21,185 nucleotides of DNA, from contig CAMOCH010000009.1 in NCBI GenBank assembly GCA_946610655.1, positions 1-21,185 on the forward strand. Direction: 5' to 3'. The notes under the pieces are model-generated. The model did not search any database. It saw only the letters and a list, made by a program, of their open reading frames with translations, and was not told where the DNA came from. Both the position numbers and the translations under genes were made by a program. Source of the DNA: an uncultured Clostridia bacterium (lineage in GTDB: Bacteria > Bacillota > Clostridia > Christensenellales > UBA1242). Shown here in pieces: positions 17,901 through 21,185 of the stretch. The first letter of the stretch is position 1; every line of letters begins with the position of its first letter.

Positions 17901-18550
17901 AAATTGAATATGCAACCCCATATGGTGCAAAATATAAAGTTGAAAAAGGCAGCAAGGTTGAACCTGGCAGCTTGATCACAGAAGGACCTATTGATCCAAA
18001 AGATCTTCTTCTTATTAAAGGTGTTAAGGAAACTCAAGACTATATGATGAGAGAAGTTCTTAAGGTTTATAAAAAATCTTCTTGTGAAGTTAACGATAAA
18101 CACCTTGAAATTATCATTCGTCAAATGCTTAAAAAGGTTAAAGTTATCGAAGCTGGCGACACAGACATGCTTCCTGGCGACCTTGTTGATATCTTCAAAT
18201 ACGAAGAAGAAAACGAAAGAGTTCTTGCAAACGGTGGCGAACCTGCAACTGTTAAACGTGTGCTTTTGTCTATCACAAAATCAGCACTTGCAACAGACAG
18301 CTTCTTATCTGCTGCTTCATTCCAAGAAACTGTTAGAGTTCTTACTGATGCAGCAATCAAAAATAGCATTGATCCACTTGTTGGACTTAAAGGAAATGTT
18401 ATTATTGGTAAGCTTATTCCTGCCGGAACAGGACTTAAATGTTATCGTGATGTTACACCAACAGAAGTTGGCAGATATGGTGACACTCAAGTATCAGAAC
18501 CAGCATACAATCTTCCAGCATTTGAAAATATTGATGTTGATGAACAATAA
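14963..18550 (+). CDS. rpoC: DNA-directed RNA polymerase subunit beta'
   Basis: Catalytic beta' subunit, 1195 residues, close to B. subtilis length and without the trigger-loop insertion of proteobacteria. The N-terminal zinc site uses C60, C62, C75 and C78. The active-site magnesium loop is NADFDGDQM (448-456, Asp 450/452/454). The second zinc site has the [11 protein letters not shown] cluster near 875 plus an upstream Cys in VDSEDCF. The bridge helix (753-790) reads [19 protein letters not shown], where E. coli and B. subtilis have STHGARKGLADTALKT. The trigger loop reads [10 protein letters not shown] (916-925) instead of LTMRTFH.GG, replacing the near-invariant Arg with Asn919; His922 is kept. 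Ribosome binding site AAGGGGA precedes ATG 14963. It is co-transcribed with rpoB. Confidence 0.98.
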   Translation: MFELNNFDSLQIGLASPEKIREWSYGEVTKPETINYRTQKPERDGLYCERIFGPTKDWECWCGKYKRIRYKGVICDKCGVEVTKSKVRRERMGHIELVSPVTHIWYFKGVPSRIGTLLDIPLKSLEQVIYFTSFIVTDPGETELEYKQILNDREYREAQEKYGPKAFKAGMGAEVIKELLKNIDLDGEREKLKEELASSKGQKKLKIAKKLSLIESFCKSGSRPEWMVLDVLPVIPPDLRPMVPLDGGRFATSDLNDLYRRVINRNNRLKKLIELGAPDIIIRNEKRMLQEAVDALIDNGRRGKAISGAGNRELKSLSALLRGKQGRFRQNLLGKRVDYSGRSVIVVGPSLKIYQCGLPKEMALELFKPFVMRRLVDLNQTHNIKSAKRIVERARPIVWDVLEDVIKDHPVLLNRAPTLHRLSIQAFEPVLVEGRAMKLHPLVCTAFNADFDGDQMAVHVPLSIDAQAEARFLMIASNNILKLADGEPITVPTQDMVFGNYYLTFMVDGGKGEGRNFASADEAVMAYELGQISLQSKINVRMQKTVDGKTYSGRIPTSVGRILFNRAIPEGINLIKREKPEDYLKLEVDYPVGKKQLKAIIKTCYNNLGPTKTAIMLDKLKDQGFKFATKSCLTANLFDIQTSPKKPEIIAEANELAKTTEKQFKRGLITAEEKSNRIVNIWIDARKKMEDATIDAYESSNPLKMMVDSSARGTKGNMCDLAGLRGIMMTTSGKAIEVPIRSSFKDGLSVIEYFIATRGGRKGMVDKALKTADAGYLTRRLVDVAQEVVVDSEDCFAELGEKVKGMVVSPIYDDESEVESISKRIVGRVAVDDVIDPKTGEKLASANEMITEEQASAIEKAGIKQVNIRTVFTCRSKYGVCSKCYGRNMASRDLVQVGEAVGIIAAQSIGELGTQLTMNVFHAGGTANADDITQGLPRVEEIFEAKKPHGVAVISEVSGVVKTADEAKQLVVVVTPDGTEIEYATPYGAKYKVEKGSKVEPGSLITEGPIDPKDLLLIKGVKETQDYMMREVLKVYKKSSCEVNDKHLEIIIRQMLKKVKVIEAGDTDMLPGDLVDIFKYEEENERVLANGGEPATVKRVLLSITKSALATDSFLSAASFQETVRVLTDAAIKNSIDPLVGLKGNVIIGKLIPAGTGLKCYRDVTPTEVGRYGDTQVSEPAYNLPAFENIDVDEQ

Positions 18551-18552
18551 TA

Positions 18553-18589
18553 AAAATAAATAGATGACAAACTGCCATCTATTTATTTT
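18553..18589 (+). terminator. Hairpin terminator after rpoC
   Basis: Fourteen-base-pair AU-rich stem AAAATAAATAGATG (18553-18566) / CATCTATTTATTTT (18576-18589), loop ACAAACTGC. The terminal Ts are within the stem, so it is weaker than the other terminators here. Confidence 0.75.
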
Positions 18590-18622
18590 ATGTTATGGTA
18601 CTTTTACCAAAATGGAGTTGTT

Positions 18623-18988
18623 ATGAAATTTATTTTTTTAAAAACTATAGATATTTGTTCAAATTATATGTATTTATTTAAGAAGGATTATGTTGATTGT
18701 TCTCAACTAAATGAATGGGCAGATTTCATTAAAAGTAAATTGCAAAAAGAACACAAAAATACATGTGTTTATAATAAAATGTGCTTAAGTGATATGAAAG
18801 ATTCAGAGTATCAAGGGTTTTTTCGTGTATACAATGGAGGCGTAGGTTTGGCACAAGATAAAACATTGCAAGATATAAGCACGAATTTTTGTGTATACAC
18901 AGATGTAGATGTTCTTCTTGTGATGTGTAATACATTTGATGAATATAAAGAAATTCAAGAAAGTAAACAATTTCAAAGAGAAATATAA
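18623..18988 (+). CDS. Unrecognised small cysteine-containing protein, 121 aa
   Basis: Start ATG 18623 has GGAG at 18614-18617, five bases upstream; an earlier in-frame start at 18590 would begin inside the rpoC terminator and lacks a ribosome binding site. The 121-residue product has six cysteines, mostly single rather than in CxxC pairs, and no membrane segment or convincing signal peptide. A hydrophobic stretch, FCVYTDVDVLLVMCNTF, lies near residues 90-106. I do not recognise it. Its own promoter is unclear: TGT-TATGGT at 18591-18599 resembles an extended -10 but has no matching -35, so it may depend on readthrough from rpoC. The stop codon overlaps the bidirectional terminator shared with gltX. 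Confidence 0.65.
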   Translation: MKFIFLKTIDICSNYMYLFKKDYVDCSQLNEWADFIKSKLQKEHKNTCVYNKMCLSDMKDSEYQGFFRVYNGGVGLAQDKTLQDISTNFCVYTDVDVLLVMCNTFDEYKEIQESKQFQREI

Positions 18989-19019
18989 AAAATACCACCC
19001 AAAATGGTGGTATTTTTTT
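18987..19019. terminator. Bidirectional terminator between converging genes
   Basis: Thirteen-base-pair stem AAAAAATACCACC (18987-18999) / GGTGGTATTTTTT (19006-19018), loop CAAAAT. There are T runs on both strands. It overlaps the stop codons of both the 18623-18988 gene and gltX and can serve both. Confidence 0.93.
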
Positions 19020-20670
19020 ATTGTAAAGTTTTAATTAAATTATTTATTCTGTTAGCAACTTTTTGTTTTCCAAGAAGTTGCATAATAGAGCATAGGTCTG
19101 GGGTTGTTGTTTTGCCAGTCACTGCAACACGCACTAGGTTGCAGGCATCTGCAATGCTTCCTGCGTATGCGCTTGGGTTTAATTTATATTCCTTATTGTC
19201 TGCAAAGTTGTGAGCCAAAGCAATTTGTTTAATTTGTTCAAACCACGCTTGTTTGTCTAATTTTTCGTCGTATTTTTTAATATATTCAACTAAAAATTCT
19301 TTTGCTTCCGGTTTTTTAATGTTATCAGCAATTTGTGGGGCATTAAAATCTTCAAACAAATATGAATAAAGTTCTTTAACCATGCTCCAAGCATATATAT
19401 CTTTTCTTGGTCTGTCTCCACCACGGTCAATATTTAGCATTTTTAACATGGTTTCTCTATTGTTTTGCAGTAAATTTGCATATTTTGGGTCATATTTTTC
19501 TGCCCATGTGTTAATTTCTGCAAAAACACGCTCAGCAGGCCATCTACAGATGACATTTTTTGAAATATTGTTAAGTTTGTCGAAATCAAACATAGGGTTG
19601 TTACTGCCTATCTTTTTGATAGAGAAGTCAAATTCACTAATATCTGCAAGTGGATTTTTATTTCTCCATTGTTCAAAGTCGCTATTAAGTAAATTTAAAA
19701 CATATTCTTTAACTGACTGAATAGGGTAGCCTGTTTCAATATAATATCTAACGTCTGCTTCTGGATCTTTACGTTTTGAAAGTTTTCTTTTATTTTCACC
19801 ATCAAGTTTACTAATTACTGGTGTATGTGCGTATTTTGGTGGCTTTAGCCCAAGAGCATTAAATATTTCAATGTGGCTACTAACACTAGGATACCATTCT
19901 TCACCACGAACAACGATGGTTGTGTGCATAAGTGTATCATCAACAACGTGTGCAAGGGCATAAGGTGGAATTCCATTACTTTTAACAAGAACGACATCTC
20001 TTGCGTTTTCTCTAATAACTCTTTTCCCTTTGATTAAATCAACAAATTCATGCTGTTTTTCAGGATTTCCGGTTGATAAGAGCTTGAGAGCCCAAGGTTT
20101 GCCAGCTTTAATATTTGCTTCAATTTGTTCATAGGTTAAGTTTCTACAATGTTCATCATGTTCGGTTATTGTGTCAGAATTTTCAAGCTCTTTTTCTCTA
20201 CGCTCCAATATGTCATCTTTACTCTCACTTTTTTCACAGAAACAAGGAAAGGCCCTTCCTTTTTTTACCAATTCTTTTGCGAATGTTTGGTATATTTCTG
20301 TTCTGTGACTTTGAACATAATCTCCATACTCACCAATTTGTGGTAAGTTTTCACCACGATAGCCTTCGTCTGGTGTAACACCATAATAGCAGAGCATATT
20401 ATACGCAATATCGGCAGCGCCGGGAATAAATCTTTTTTGATCTGTGTCTTCAAGTCTAAGATAAAATACGCCGTTTGTTTTTGTTGCTGTAATTCTACTA
20501 ATCATTGCGCTATATAAGTGACCAATATGTAAATAACCTGTTGGGCTTGGTCCAAGACGAGTTACTTCTGCACCATCTGGCAAATTTCTGTTTGGATATT
20601 TGCTGAGATAGTATTGCATATCATGTTTAACATTTGGGTATAAAAGTTCAGATAATTTGTTATAATCCAT
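19018..20670 (-). CDS. gltX: Glutamyl-tRNA synthetase, Clostridia-type long form
   Basis: Class I aminoacyl-tRNA synthetase that charges tRNA-Glu, 550 residues against about 470-490 for the common bacterial form. An N-terminal extension of about 34 residues (LLYPNV...YPNRNLPDGA) precedes the catalytic core, as in the long GluRS of many Clostridia. Motifs are PSPTGYLHIGH (41-51, HIGH 48-51), RLEDTD (72-77) and KLSKR (296-300, the KMSKS equivalent). The Cys pair PCFC and the later EHC in the insertion around 140-180 could bind zinc, as in E. coli GluRS. The C-terminal anticodon-binding part is present. Start CAT 20668-20670 has GGAG four bases upstream. Whether it also charges tRNA-Gln, which would need GatCAB, cannot be seen here. 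It is probably made with or just after the HD-domain gene 128 bases upstream. Confidence 0.95.
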   Translation of the reverse strand: MDYNKLSELLYPNVKHDMQYYLSKYPNRNLPDGAEVTRLGPSPTGYLHIGHLYSAMISRITATKTNGVFYLRLEDTDQKRFIPGAADIAYNMLCYYGVTPDEGYRGENLPQIGEYGDYVQSHRTEIYQTFAKELVKKGRAFPCFCEKSESKDDILERREKELENSDTITEHDEHCRNLTYEQIEANIKAGKPWALKLLSTGNPEKQHEFVDLIKGKRVIRENARDVVLVKSNGIPPYALAHVVDDTLMHTTIVVRGEEWYPSVSSHIEIFNALGLKPPKYAHTPVISKLDGENKRKLSKRKDPEADVRYYIETGYPIQSVKEYVLNLLNSDFEQWRNKNPLADISEFDFSIKKIGSNNPMFDFDKLNNISKNVICRWPAERVFAEINTWAEKYDPKYANLLQNNRETMLKMLNIDRGGDRPRKDIYAWSMVKELYSYLFEDFNAPQIADNIKKPEAKEFLVEYIKKYDEKLDKQAWFEQIKQIALAHNFADNKEYKLNPSAYAGSIADACNLVRVAVTGKTTTPDLCSIMQLLGKQKVANRINNLIKTLQ

Positions 20671-20798
20671 AATTCTCCATTATATTATGCTATTTTGCAT
20701 AAAAACATTAAATTTTTATAAGTTTAGTGTATTTTAAATTAATTTACTGCAATTTTGATGAAAATTTGAGTAAATTTGCTTTATTTTGTATAAATTAG

Positions 20799-21185
20799 TT
20801 AATTAATTTCGCTTTCATCCAAGAAAGTGGCTTCCAAATCTGCAATATGTGTTAAAATTGCAAGAGGATATTTGTTGTATGCTTTGTTGTAATCAATGCT
20901 GCCACCTTGAACACGAGTGTCAAATCCACCCATGTGCCAGTTTATTGCGATTGCTTCTTCACGAGTAAGTCTAATAAAGCCATTAATTATGTAAACACTT
21001 TTTTCACCATGGCCGTAAGGGAGCTGGTCATCAACGGTGTAGTATGGTTGCTTAACCCAAACACCATCTTCGTTTTTTGCATTTCTATAATCAACTTTAT
21101 AGTAGTTAGCTTTACAAATGTCGTGTAGCAGTCCACAAAGTGCAACGCTTTCCTTATTATATCCGTCTTCGCCGTATTCAGTGAT
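20799..21185 (-). CDS. HD-domain hydrolase, C-terminal part (5' end outside window)
   Basis: The minus-strand frame is open from the window edge to a stop at 20799-20801, giving the last 128 residues. It carries the metal-binding HD motif in LCGLLHDICKANYY, then YGHGEKSVYII and INWHMGGFD, where further metal-ligand histidines are expected, and ends ATFLDESEIN. This pattern is that of HD-superfamily phosphohydrolases, which hydrolyse nucleotides or other phosphoesters. The substrate cannot be told. The N-terminal part, which should hold the first metal-ligand histidine, is beyond the window. gltX follows in the same direction after a 128-base AT-rich gap in which I find no clear terminator and no convincing promoter. 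The plus-strand frame opposite it is a shadow. Confidence 0.87.
   Translation of the reverse strand: MTEYGEDGYNKESVALCGLLHDICKANYYKVDYRNAKNEDGVWVKQPYYTVDDQLPYGHGEKSVYIINGFIRLTREEAIAINWHMGGFDTRVQGGSIDYNKAYNKYPLAILTHIADLEATFLDESEIN

Noticed and set aside
20115..20378. Plus-strand open frames opposite gltX
   Set aside because: They lie antisense to a well-recognised synthetase, with Phe/His/Leu-rich products and no ribosome binding site.
20679..20689. TATAAT and CATAAT on the minus strand as the gltX promoter
   Set aside because: They abut the GGAG ribosome binding site, so transcription would start after it. No -35 is found at a suitable distance, and the region is nearly pure A/T.

Overview
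The window looks like chromosomal core sequence from an uncultured, AT-rich, low-GC Gram-positive bacterium (Bacillota, probably a Clostridia-type lineage). Reasons: Bacillota-sized RNA polymerase subunits (beta 1243 aa, beta' 1195 aa with no large trigger-loop insertion), a short 125-aa S12, strong AGGAGG-type ribosome binding sites, a ~550-aa Clostridia-style glutamyl-tRNA synthetase with an N-terminal extension, and an InlB-repeat lipoprotein. No rRNA, tRNA, CRISPR array, transposase or phage gene was seen. The lineage call is inference from protein character, not from a database search.

Layout. 1-1031: a truncated unrecognised gene, then a small unrecognised gene, each closed by an intrinsic terminator. 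1131-5780: the str cluster rpsL-rpsG-fusA-tuf, with a strong promoter and structured leader before rpsL, a hairpin and second promoter before fusA, and a strong terminator after tuf. 5827-8297: a monocistronic InlB-repeat lipoprotein whose C-terminal two thirds is a tandem duplication of an unrecognised ~265-residue unit. 8308-9690: a polytopic flippase-like (UPF0104/LPG-synthase TM) membrane protein whose promoter predicts a leaderless mRNA. 9716-10959: two unrecognised, translationally overlapping, charged proteins. 10988-18589: rpoB-rpoC behind a perfect-consensus promoter and a ~180-nt leader holding a possible 20-codon leader ORF, a terminator-like hairpin and a hairpin that buries the rpoB ribosome binding site. 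18623-18988: a small cysteine-containing unrecognised protein. 18987-21185, minus strand: gltX, converging on a shared bidirectional terminator, preceded by the 3' part of an HD-domain hydrolase gene.

How it works together. Most of the window is the core transcription and translation machinery: S12, S7, EF-G, EF-Tu, the two large RNA polymerase subunits and GluRS. The order is unusual. In most Bacillota rpoBC lies just upstream of rpsL-rpsG-fusA-tuf and downstream of rplJ-rplL. Here the str cluster comes first, about 5.4 kb of envelope and unknown genes intervene, and rpoBC has its own elaborate leader with no rplJL next to it.

Most interesting points: (1) non-canonical residues in the RNA polymerase active centre (bridge helix, trigger loop) and in the rifampicin pocket; (2) the layered rpoB leader; (3) the lipoprotein with a duplicated unknown domain; (4) the apparently leaderless flippase gene; (5) a shared extended -10 promoter style. 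No stretch over 300 bases lacks a gene. The longest are 1032-1293, 10960-11201 and 2180-2406, all described below.
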